Made by a program: the position numbers and the translations under genes. The notes beneath the pieces were generated by a model, which was not told the origin of the DNA, did not search any database, and saw only the letters and a program-made list of their open reading frames with translations. A stretch of 64,000 bases of DNA from Cyanophora paradoxa (Eukaryota; Glaucocystophyceae; Cyanophorales; Cyanophoraceae), in NCBI GenBank assembly GCA_004431415.1, contig QPMI01000164.1, positions 62,001 through 126,000 of the forward strand, written 5' to 3'. This document shows, in pieces, positions 44,904 to 54,491 of the stretch. Position 1 is the first letter of the stretch. Each line of letters begins with the position of its first letter.

Positions 44904-45896
44904 CCCCCGCGGTCCCCGCCCCGCCCTCCACGTCCCGAGCCCCCCGCTCCCGCACCCTCCCGTGCCCGCCTCCCGGCGCCCGCCCGAGCCTCTCTCCCCG
45001 GTCTCTCTTCCCCGACTCGCCGAAGACCTCCCTCCCGCCCTCCCCGCCGCGCACCCTCCGCCTCCGCATCTCCACTGCGCCCGCCCGGCCGTGGCACCAC
45101 CCCGCCCCTCCGCCCTACGCGCGCCCCACGTGCCGTACGCCATCCCTTGAGATCAGCATCCGATAGCGATTGTCACGGTGTCATCAAATCGATTTACTGT
45201 GCGACGTTCCATGCATTCAGCCCGCCATGCAGCCCATGCTCCTCAGTTCCAGTGCCACACATACATGGCTGGCATCACGTCGGGGGCGATGAATTTCGAA
45301 GCGCTAGCCAAGGTCGAGGGTACAGTAGTACGCTTGATACGTGGTTATCATGATCAGCAATCAACGTAATGGCTTCTCAGAGTCTGAATCTCGAAGTTCT
45401 CCGAGGCTCGGGCAAATGCATCCTTGCTACAGCCAGTGCCGCTTTGGTATATATTGGCAGAAACTTGAAACGTGAAGGAACCGATGACCCAGAATATGAG
45501 ACAATTTTGGCAAAGTGAAATACTGTCAGCACCTAAAATGAGAATATCTATTTCGAATTCACGAGCTGCGAAATCTACGTGACAAGCGATTGATGGCGGG
45601 GGTCACAAGGCCTACCCCCAAACCACGGAGGTATTTGTTGTCTAAGACTTCGCCTGCAGTACAGAACGAACCTGACAAGTTGAGGAGCAATTCACCCCGA
45701 TGGTCGGTGTTTGACTGCCAATAAGCGTTTCAATCTATCGGGCAAGTCCATGATGAAGTCCACGGTTCTATCAAGAGCATTGTCGAACCATCCGGATCCC
45801 CAACGTGCCTATACATAGCACGACAGCGCTGGTTGGAAACTAGAAGAAGAGGAAACGAACAGGCTGGGGAGGGCCGCAAGTACCCTTTCAAGTTCG

Positions 45897-45968
45897 ATGC
45901 CTTGCTTCATGCCTTGCTTCATGCCTTGCTTCATGCCTTGCTTCATGCCTTGCTTCATGCCTTGCTCG
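45897..45968. repeat. 12-bp minisatellite, 6 units
   Basis: Counterpart of the seven-unit array at 42856-42939; six copies of ATGCCTTGCTTC. Confidence 0.9.
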
Positions 45969-46052
45969 AAGAGAGCGGCCTCGCGGGGTGTGCGGGGCTG
46001 CAGGCTTCCGGTCTTGCCTTCGTCCTAGTAACTGTGTTAATGCGAGCGCGCA

Positions 46053-46298
46053 ATGGCGCGCAATGCAAGGACAGCTGGAAGCGCCGCGGACGACGCGGAT
46101 CCGGACCTGGTGCTGTGCCTTTCCAGCTGGCTTGCCAGAAAAGTTGCGGGGCGTGACTCTGCGAGGCTGCAGAAGATCTTACACTTAATTACCCGTATCC
46201 GCGATCTCCCAGGGAAGGCTCGCAAGCGCACAGATACCTGCCGCAGTCTGCTAGCGCGCTGCTTGACCGGAGGTCTGTCGCCGTGGAACCACTGCTGA
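46053..46298 (+). CDS. small ORF, second copy (81 codons)
   Basis: Duplicate of the 43024 frame, with GGATCC-type 6-bp material inserted at 46100 (DDADPDLVL) and lacking the TAG-CTA-TAG expansion at the end (SLLARCLTGG). Function unknown. Confidence 0.3.
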   Translation: MARNARTAGSAADDADPDLVLCLSSWLARKVAGRDSARLQKILHLITRIRDLPGKARKRTDTCRSLLARCLTGGLSPWNHC

Positions 46299-46980
46299 CC
46301 TGTGATTCAAATAGCCCGCATTGGCGCACGCGGGTGAACGTGCCAGACTTCGATGCGTTGCCGGCGGTTCCAGGGGAATCCAGGCACGTGCACCTTCACC
46401 ACCTCCGCGAAGCAGAGGAGGGCGCGGAACTTTCTCCATGAAGAAAACTCCTGATTGCAGACATTTCAGAACTAAATCGAAGCGTTTAAAGCGCTGGTCT
46501 CGCTGGAAGCTCACACCTGCTGGCCCATCGAATATCCGATTGCAAGGAGGCGGCGAGTACAAAAAACCGCGGGCTACGTCCATGTGCTCATATCTGCGCG
46601 CCACCTCTGCTTTCGGAAAGGCTTGCCTCTGATCATAATAACCGAAACGCACCGTATACGGAGATCCAAGGAAAGCCCGAGCGCCCTGACAGAAGGGCAG
46701 GCTAGATGAAATGTCTCGGCGCTAAAAGCGCTTTTGGTTCAGAGAGCTGCGCTCAACTGCGCATGCACCGCCGGCTGCGGACTCCGAACGCCAATTCGAT
46801 CGATACCCCTCGAAGGGCAGGCCCGGCCAGGCCGCCGCGAGGCATTGGAGGGCAGAATCGGCGCCAAGATGTCGTACAGCGCGCCTGCAATGCTCGTGCG
46901 TGCGGCTCTGCGGTCGCTTGGCCCGCCTCCGCGCCTCGGCGGGTCCCGATCCGAGGCCGCGTTATCGCCACAGCACGGCA

Positions 46981-47927
46981 ATGCCGGATACTCTGTCATC
47001 CAACCGGGGATGGCGGGGCCGCCGGGGTGAGCCGCGGGATTCGACGCCCAGCGCCGCGTCGTCGAGCGCAGTATCCGACCCGCGCAGGCGAAGTCGTTGT
47101 ATATGAGGAACCTCCACCCCAATGTCAGCGAGGCTCTGCTCTATGACCTTTGCGCGACCTTCGGATCAGTTGAGAACGTCAAGCTGATAAAAGACAAAGC
47201 GGTCTGCACGCCCACTGCGCTAAGAAGGCGGCGATGAGATGCAGCGTCGCTGACGTGCGCCGCGCCGCGCGAGGAAGACCGGCAGCAGTTCCGGCTACGG
47301 GTTCGTGGACTTCTACGATCACACGACAGCGGGGCTCGCCCTGCAGGCGCTGAACGGGCGATACGTGTACGGATACGTGCGTTCTGCCGTCACGCGTCGC
47401 GCCGGCCGCCTCCCGCCCGCGTTCTTTTGACCGCCGTGGCTCGCAGGACCTGAAAGTGAACTGGGCCTTCGCCGGCGGGCAGCGAGAGGACACCTCGGGT
47501 GCGTCGCAGGCCTCCCGCTCGCTCGACGGCGGGGAAGGAACGGGCGGGGGCGGTGCAGGCCACTTCCACATCTTCGTGGGGGACCTGAGCTCGGGCGTGG
47601 ACGACCGGGCGCTCTTCGGCTCCTTCCAACAGTTCGGCTCCATATCGTGCGCGCCCCGCCGCCTCTCTCCGCCGGCGCGGGGCCGCCCGCACTGAGGCCG
47701 CCGGGGGCGTACGACGCGCAGGCGGCAGGGGCGTACGACCCGCAGACGGCCGCCGCCTACGCCGCGTACTACGCGCAGGCGCGCCCCGGCCCGCCCCGCC
47801 CGCCCCGGCGCCCCCGCTGACCCCGCGTGCAGTACTACCCCAGTACGCGCAGTACGCCGCCTACTACGCGGCAGCCGGTGCGGGGGACCCTCGCAGAGCC
47901 AGGGCCCGCCCCGCCCCGAGCAAGTAG
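46981..47927 (+). pseudogene. internally deleted RRM-gene copy P2
   Basis: Carries the same internal deletion as P1 (junction near 47697), so it descends from the same deleted ancestor. It keeps the LIKDK stretch that P1 has lost, so P2 is not a simple copy of today's P1. Its tail has further single-base losses (around 47800-47840 and 47889-47915), which break the [12 protein letters not shown] frame. RNP2 is again SLYMRNL. Confidence 0.8.
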
Positions 47928-48455
47928 ACCCCGCGGCCCGCGCCCCGCCCTCCACGTCCCGAGCCCCCCGCCGACCGCACCCTCCCGTGCCCGCCTCCCG
48001 GCGCCCGCCCGAGCCTCTCTCCACGGTCTCTCTTCCCCGACTCGCCGAAGACCTCCCTCCCGCCCTCCCCGCCGCGCACCCTCCGCCTCCGCATCTCCAC
48101 CGCGCCTGCCCGGCCGTGGCACCACCCCGACCCTCCGCCCTACGCGCGCCCCACGCCACCACGCGCCGTACTCCAGCCCTTGAGAGACAGCATCCGATAG
48201 CGATTGTCACAATGCCATCATATCAACTTGCAGTGCGACGTTCCGTGCATTCACCAGCCCGCCGGGCCGCCATGCTCCTCAGTGTCACGCGTCCGTACAC
48301 GGGGCCTCGAGGGCGCGGCATCACGTCGGGGGGGATGAAGCCGAGGCCGGGGGTACGTTGGAGGCGTGTTACCAGCAATCAACTTTAACTTTAAAGCTTC
48401 CGAAGTTCTCGGCTAGGCCCAGCCTCGTACGTCGCGTCGGCACTCTAGCACCACG

Positions 48456-48884
48456 ATGGCGTTCTCGTTCGCCACCTCGTTCCTTGGCGCCAAGGTCGCG
48501 GCCCCGCCTGCCAGCGCGTCGACGGCCGTTACTCCCGTCTTCTGCGCCGCCAAATTCGACGACAAGAACGTGACCAGCCGTCGCGGCCTTCTCTCCGGCA
48601 TCGCCGGCCTGGCCGCCGCTCTCGCCTCGAAGCCGGCGCTGGCCTACTCGACGCGCGCCCGCCAGGCGCTGCAGGACCGCCCGGAGCGCCGCGACGAGTC
48701 CCGGGCCTCGGCGTCGGCCTCGGCTTCGTCTTCGTCTGCCTCAGAGTCGGCGGAGGCCCCTGCCGCCGCGGAGGCGGCTGCTCCTCGCGCCAGGGCATCG
48801 GCGGCCGCGGCCCCGCGGGACACGTCGTCGGCCTCGGGTCTGGCCGCCAAGTACGCCGCTCGCAAGCGCGTCCGCAGCAACTAA
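48456..48884 (+). CDS. predicted thylakoid-lumen protein with bipartite Tat-type transit peptide
   Basis: Intronless, 142 codons. It starts MAFSFATSFLGAKVAAPPAS, a stroma-targeting segment with Phe at positions 3 and 5. Next is TSRRGLLSGIAGLAAALASK-PALA-YS: twin Arg, a hydrophobic core and an A-L-A cleavage site, the pattern of a lumenal signal for the Tat pathway. The predicted mature part (about 79 residues, from YSTRARQALQDRPERR) is Ser/Ala/Glu-rich (SASASASSSSASESAEAP) with a basic tail LAAKYAARKRVRSN. The family is not recognised; it might be a small photosystem-associated or lumen protein. Targeting is inferred with fair confidence, function is not. Confidence 0.7.
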   Translation: MAFSFATSFLGAKVAAPPASASTAVTPVFCAAKFDDKNVTSRRGLLSGIAGLAAALASKPALAYSTRARQALQDRPERRDESRASASASASSSSASESAEAPAAAEAAAPRARASAAAAPRDTSSASGLAAKYAARKRVRSN

Positions 48885-49299
48885 AGCGCTTCTCGGAGCA
48901 CGCCGGCGGGCCGCGCGTCACGCCTTCGCGAAACTTCGAAGGCGCAGCCGATCAATTTTCTTTCTCTCGCTTCAAGCTTCGCATGCCTTAGACCAAACAG
49001 ACAGCTTTTATGTGCACGATTCCCTACCTTCGTTTCATCGCCAGGTGCAGTGTTCGCTCCAGTCTGGCTGTATCCTATGCTGGTTTTCGCTTTGTTTGCA
49101 TTCGCGTGCATATATAGTTTTGTATTCTCGGCTTGTATGTCGTGTCCAGTAGATTTGTGTGCATTGTAGTACATGGGTGAACATATGTTTGCATATTGAT
49201 CCTGCAGGTCTCGGCCAGGCCGACGCGCGGGGAATCTAGACGGCTTGGGGCATGCAGCAGCGGCGGCGCTGCGGCGCTCCGAGCTTGAGGGGGGCCTAG
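48885..49299. other. 3' spacer, lower GC
   Basis: Probable 3' untranslated region of the lumen protein (T-rich, 48955-49200) and the 3' side of the minus-strand C2 gene. No gene seen. Confidence 0.5.
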
Positions 49300-50556
49300 C
49301 TCCGCTTCTTGCAATTGAGCTTTCCCGGCCCTTGGGCTTGACGCTGAGCCGTGTGGCCGGCGCCTCGGCGGGGCTCGATCGTCCGTTCCTCCTCTGCGAG
49401 GCGAACGGGCCGGCGGCGCAGAGCGAGGAGAGGACGCGCAGGCGAGGAGGGTCTCGGCGCGGTCGCCGCCGAATGTGAAGGCGGCGAAGACGCGGATGCC
49501 CGCCGCGAGCCCCTCCGCCTCCAGCGCTGCCGTCCCGTCGCGCGCCGCGCGGCGCCCTGGCGCCGGCGGGCGCGGGGCGGCGCGCCGGTGATGTGGAGGC
49601 GGCGGGCAGCCGGCCCCTCGACGACCTGCACTCCGCCCGCCGGCGTGGCCACCGCCTGCATCGCCCGCGGGGCCGGCACCAGCGCGCAGCCCGCCGCCGC
49701 CGTCGCCGCCGAGCAACCGCCCGCCGGCGGGTGCTGCGCCGAGGCGGCTCGCGAGGCGGCAGCGCGAGGGACGGCGCCTGGGACGCACTGGCGCGTGCGC
49801 GAAGTGGAAGTCTCGGATGACCGGCGGGCCGTCAGCTGCGGCGGCGGCGGCGAGGCCGGCGGCGGCAGCGCGGCCTTCGGCGGGAGCCGCTCCAGCGCCA
49901 CTCTAAGCTCGCCGACCTGCGGCGGCGCGGCCTTCGCGATCAGCCGCGGCCGCGATGCGACCTGCAGCCACAGCGGCCGCGCCGCACCTGCCGCTCGCCG
50001 CGGAGGTCCCACAGCGTCGCCGTCGCTGCGATCGGCTCCGCCCGCGCCGAGCGCGGCAGCGCGAAGGTGGCCTGCGCGCGGAGCGCAGTCGTCACGGGCT
50101 GGGTGGGCTGGAGGCAGACCGCGCCCCGCGGCATGGGCGAGCACCGATCCGAGGAAGAATTCGACGACACCAGCCCACATGACGTCCCGCATTTCAGTCA
50201 TCAGCTCCGGCGCGCCCTGCGCGTTCTGCTTGGCCCCTGTGTCTCCGTTTGAATCCGCGTCCGGGTGCGTAGCGGGCGAAGAAGGCTCCTCGCTGCGATG
50301 TAGAGTTGAGCTCCTTTCTGTTGTGATTCCGTCGCGCGGCGGCGCACGGCGGCAGCGGGAGCTCCAGCGCATCGCCCCAGGCCGGCTCCGTCCCGCTCGC
50401 ATCTCCGGTCGACACGCTGTGTTTCCCGAGCACCAGCCTCACGTGCGGACGGATCTGCGGCGCGCTGAGGCGCGCGTACGCGCGGGGAAAGGCATCGGGG
50501 ACGTTGCGGAAGGGCGCGACGGGCACGAGCCCTCGAGCGTCAATTACTACCGACAC
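49300..50556 (-). CDS. C2-domain-like protein
   Basis: Starts MSVVIDARGLVPVAP at 50556 (possibly preceded by another exon). Beta-strand blocks fit a C2 sandwich: SVVIDARGL, PHVRLVLGKHSVSTG, EPAWGDALELPLP, then after introns DVMWAGVVEFFLGS, ALRAQATFALPRSARAE, TATLWDL and VGELRVALERLP. The W-x-x-x-L-E-L and G-E-L-R-V-A-L elements are what C2 domains show at strands 4 and 8. A second region contains VQVVEGPAARRLHITGA and GIRVFAAFTFGGDRAETLL. The Asp residues that bind calcium in classical C2 domains are not clear, so calcium dependence cannot be claimed. The 3' end is approximate. It is divergent from the HLIP gene. Confidence 0.5.
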
Positions 50557-50834
50557 CGCGTCAGTTGCGACTCGCGAGCCTCAGCGCCCTCGCGCACCGC
50601 GTACGCGAAGCATTCGGGGGACGGGGGCAGAAGTTGAGGTGGGGGAATTAGCTCGCGGGGGCTACCGGTGCGAATGATCATGCGCACGTGCGGAGCGTGG
50701 GCCCGTGCGGCGTGGCGGCTTCACACGGACGCGTGCAGGCCGAACGACCTCCCGCTCGCCTCGCCTCTGCTCTCATTCGCATCTTTGCTCTCCGCCTTCC
50801 CGCAGTCCTCCTCCGCTCTCAACCCTAGCGCACC
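50557..50834. promoter_or_regulatory. divergent intergenic region, C2 gene / HLIP gene
   Basis: 278 bp between the two start codons. The part next to the HLIP gene (50740-50830) is pyrimidine-rich (CTCTGCTCTC, TTTGCTCTCC), as in many leaders. No TATA box seen. Confidence 0.4.
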
Positions 50835-51500
50835 ATGGCGGCGTTCTTCTTCCCCTCGCCCGTGCCCGTGCCCGTCCCGGTGCCGGTGCCTGTGCCGAAC
50901 CCGTGGATCCGGCGCGGCGTTGCCTCGTCCTCGACGAGCCCTGCGCCGCTGCGCTCGAGCTTCGCAGGGCGGCAGCTGCGGCCGCAGCCGGCGCAGAGTT
51001 TCGAGCCTGCCAGTCCGATCCGCCGGGTGAGAAACGCGCTTTTCTATCTATCTTCATGTTCGTTGCTTACGCCCGCGGTGCGCAGTTCGAGGCGGTTGAG
51101 GCGAAGGCGCCGCGGCGGGCGCCGGTCGACCCGGAGGCGATCCCGCCGATCTCGCAGGCAATCCCGACGCGGCTGAACATCAATCCGGCGGGGACCGGCC
51201 GGTTCGGCTTCGGCAGCAACTCGGAGCTGTGGAATGGGCGGCTGGCGATGCTCGGGCTCGTGGCGGGCCTCGGTCAGGAGGCGGTCACGGGCCAGGGCAT
51301 CTTCGCGCAGATTGGCCTCGACCGGTGCGGGGCGCCGGCTGCTGCGCATGATCGGCGCAGGCGGTTGCTGACGGGCCGGGGCGCGCAGGCCGCTCGACAA
51401 GCTGCTGGTGCTGCTCGCGCTGCTCGGCGTCTCGGCGGCGACCTCGATCGGCTACATCGCCATCAACACCGCCGACCGCGCCCCGCAGGAGGAGCCCTGA
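50835..51500 (+). CDS. HLIP/SEP-type two-helix chlorophyll-binding-like protein
   Basis: Starts MAAFFFPSPVPVPVPVPVPV, a cyanelle transit peptide with Phe at 4-6. An intron (GTGAGAAACG to GTGCGCAG) is followed by FEAVEAKAPRRAPVDPEA. The first membrane helix carries the LHC-superfamily motif: FGFGSNSELWNGRLAMLGLV, with E-x-x-N-G-R-x-A-M-x-G, then EAVTGQGIFAQIGL. A second intron (GTGCGG to GCGCAG) joins CG to G and leads to a second helix, LDKLLVLLALLGVSAATSIG, ending APQEEP, TGA 51498-51500. Single-helix HLIPs of cyanobacteria and plant OHP/SEP proteins bind chlorophyll and carotenoid and protect photosystems under high light. Glaucophytes lack classical LHCs. The second helix has no chlorophyll motif, as in stress-enhanced proteins. 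Confidence 0.85.
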
Positions 51501-52665
51501 ACGCCCGCCCTCGGCTCGCGAGCCGGGCCCGCTCTATAGTAGCAGTAGTAATCTAGGCCGCTCAGTAGGTAGCAGTCACTGAGTAGTCGTGGGGCCTGTA
51601 CACGTAGTTTACTTGCACAGTGTTGATTTTCACGTTCGCCTTTGATTCAATGATTCGCTATGCGTCTCTCGACCTTGTTCACGCCGCTAGCGCTGTCGTG
51701 GAATGAATGATCATGATCCCATTCTGCAGAACCGTACACCCTAACTGGCGCTTTCACAACTGCGGGGGGTGGGCCTCGGAGGAACGTTTGCATGCAGCCC
51801 CGCACGTCCTCCTTCATGACTACAGTCGTCCCTTCACATGTACAGACTCCGGGCGGGCGGCAGGCCGGCAGGGCCCGGGGGGAAGCCTGAAGGTTGGGCC
51901 CGGGGCACCAGATAAATATGGCCATGGGGGCACGTGGCCAGAGTCCGCGGAAGGCGAGCCCGAGCTCGAGCTGCCCGGCCCGGCGCCCGGCCGGCGGCGC
52001 CGGCGGCCAGGCTATAGCTAGCTAGCACTGAATCATTCAAGGCTTCAAGCCCCTTAGCCTAGTTAGTTAGCAGGGCTCACCGCATGTTACATGTTACTTA
52101 CGAGCATGTTACATGAAGCACACTGTGACAAATGTTACATGTTACTTACGAGCTCGAGCACTGCGGGGCAGAAAGGCTGAATCGCGATCGAAACAGCTGC
52201 CGCAGTGCCAGGCGTTAAGGCTGCAATGTCTCAGAGTCTCCAAGGCTCACTGGGGCTGGCAACCAATCAGCACATTACTGAGCCTCCGCCGGGCCGAGGC
52301 TCTTAGTCAATGAGTCATGGCATGAAAGAAAGCATTCATGTACTTATACATGCATCTAATGCGTCAAAAGCATCTGGGCGGAAATTTAAAGAGCGGAACT
52401 GGACGGATTCCGGGCGAAAAAGCATCCTACAGCTCAGCGGCTACTAGGCTAGACAAAAAAGAAGCACTTGCATTTGGCTTCTTGCTGCATGCATATGCTA
52501 GCCGATCTGTACAACGGCGCGAAGCGGGCGGCGAGTCCGCGCGCCCGCCCCTGCCTGGGCTTAGCGAGATCCGAGGGGCGTGACTGCAGAGAACCGGCGC
52601 GGCGGCCGGCGAGCGCGAAGATTGAAAGGAGGGGGGCATGTACAGGCCAGCAGGGCGGGGGGCTA
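51501..52665. other. intergenic, no gene recognised
   Basis: Lower-GC stretch between the HLIP gene and the 3' end of the next minus-strand gene. A 22-bp direct repeat beginning ATGTTACATGTTACTTACGA occurs at 52084-52105 and 52132-52153. The remaining frames are short and look random. Confidence 0.5.
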
Positions 52666-54019
52666 GAAGATGCTGACGGAAGCGGAGCGGCGGACTTTGA
52701 GGGTGGGGCCGGAGGCCGGGGGAAGCGGCGGGGGCGAAGCGTCGGCGAGGGCGGCGCGCTCGCGGGCGATGCGCCCGACGCTCGCGATGAGCGTCCCACA
52801 TACCGCCCCGCGCCCCGCCCCCGCCGCCTCCTCCCGGGCAACCGGCGAGAGCAGCCACACGGGCGCCCGCCCCGCCGGCCTCGCCGGCGGCCGCTCGGAG
52901 GCCGGTGAGGAGTGGCCCGAGGCCGGCGGCCGCGCCGGCGGCAGCGCCGGCGGCCCGCGGGGGCGACGGGGACGGGCGAGATGCGGCGCGGGGGCGTCGC
53001 GAGCTGCAGGACGCCGGGGGAGGGGGGGAGGAGCCGGGGGAGGCTCCAGGAGATCGGGAGGCCGCGCCGCCCGCCGGCCCTGCGCCGCCCCTCGGTCTCG
53101 CCCTCCCGCCCCCTCTCCCGCTCGCCTCCGGCGCCCCCGACGGGGCTCGCCCGCCCGAAGCCCGGCGAAGGCCCCAGCGAGGCGAGGGGCCTCGGGCGCG
53201 GCCGCGGGGCGGGCCCGGCGCCATCGCAGGCGGGCCCAGGGCCGGGTCACGCAGGATGAGGTCGGGCAGGGAGGAGGAGCGGCCGCGCATCGGCCGCCGC
53301 GGCGCCGGCTCCGCCGCCTCACCCCGCCCCGCACCCAGCGGTCCCGCGAAGGGTCCGACGCCGCAGCCGCCTCTCCCTGCGCCCGCCGGCGTCACGACCC
53401 GCCCCCGCGACGTGGAGGGGCGGCGGGGCCCTCCGCACCGAGCTGGAGCTCGAGGCGGCGCGGCGGGGCCGGAGGCGGGGCCGCTCGGCCCCGTCCAGGG
53501 GGACGATCTCGACGCTCACGCGGCCGTCGGCGTCGGCCCCGCCGGGCGAGGGCGGGCGGCCCTTGGGGGACGCCCCGCCCCCCGCGGGATTGGAGCTCGA
53601 GGAGGAGGAGGAGGAGGAGGCGGGGCCGGGGCCCGGGGGCAGGAGGGTGCGTGCGGCGCCGGCCCCGGGCTGGGCGGCCCCGCCGGCGCCAGCGAGGAGA
53701 TCGTGGAGGAGGGTGCGCCGGATCGCCCGCTGGAAGGCGTCGACCGGCTCCGTGGTCACGACGACCACGCCCGGCGTCTCCCGCGGGTAGCCCTCCCGCC
53801 CGTCGTACTCCACCACCCGCACGCTCACCTGCGCCCCGCGACCCGCTCATGATCAGGCCGCGTCGCCGCAGCCGCCGGCGGCCGCGCGGGGCGCACCCAC
53901 GCGTTGAACTTCACGCCGCCCTTGCAGGCGGACTTGAGCGCGCTCCCACTCCGCGTCGTCCCCAGTGACGTGGAGGACGAGGCGCGGGAGATCGAAGGAA
54001 GCGACGACGTGCGCTGCAT
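52666..54019 (-). CDS. disordered protein with N-terminal V-x-F-N motif
   Basis: Starts MQRTSSLPSISRASSSTSLG, continuing to ACKGGVKFNAW. After an intron (GTGCGCC to GGGGCGCAG) it reads VSVRVVEYDGREGYPRE, VVVVTTEPVDAFQRAIRRTL. The body is Pro/Gly/Ala/Arg-rich (a [11 protein letters not shown] tract, PMRGRSSSLPDLILRDP). The last exon ends AVCGTLIASVGRIARER and TLKVRRSASVSIF with stop 52666-52668. The V-K-F-N-A-W-V-S-V stretch resembles V-S-F-N-E-S-V-V-V of the 35099 protein and could dock protein phosphatase 1. Serine-rich basic segments look like kinase targets. No folded enzyme domain is seen, and the large central exon frames are uncertain. Confidence 0.5.
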
Positions 54020-54491
54020 GCCGTGCCGCCTGTAGCTACGCTGCTGTCGCCATCGACGCTTCCGGAACGGCCGCGCTGATGGGCGGCGGCCCCGCCGATC
54101 TAGACACGAGAACGAAAAGATGACATTATAGCTACAAACGCCTCCCTCGAGCCGCCTGTTGCTGAATGCGCAGGCTGCGCAGCAGCTGGCGCCTGGGCGA
54201 CGTGCTTCGCAATAGCGATATCGATTCGCGAATCGCGACACGCGCGCAGCTAGGCGCAGCAGCGCTAGCAGGCAAGTGCGTCGGACTACAGCTTAGTGAA
54301 GCGCCGCGCCTCTCCGCGAATGTCACCTACCCCTCCTCAACCGGGTACAGCGTGTAAGGGCCCGCGAGGTCTCTATACGCCAGCGGGAAGAGGATAGGCA
54401 AGCTGGAGCAGGTGAGCAGACTGGAGAGAATCGGCCCGGCCGCGGCCACGCGCCGGCCGCGGTCGCGGGCTGTTGCCGACCTTCCCGCCAG

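Larger units (their letters stand above)
41856..48400. repeat. 3-kb tandem array: RRM-gene 3' end plus flank
   Basis: The flank after the intact RRM gene (from 41856 through about 43700) recurs after the first degenerate copy (from about 44904) and partly after the second (47928 to about 48400). The offset is 3035 bp at the start and 3023 bp farther on. Long stretches are identical; the differences are mostly 6-bp palindromic insertions, one 12-bp minisatellite unit and scattered substitutions. Order: gene, flank, copy P1, flank, copy P2, decayed flank. No retroelement protein is recognisable in the flank. Confidence 0.85.
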
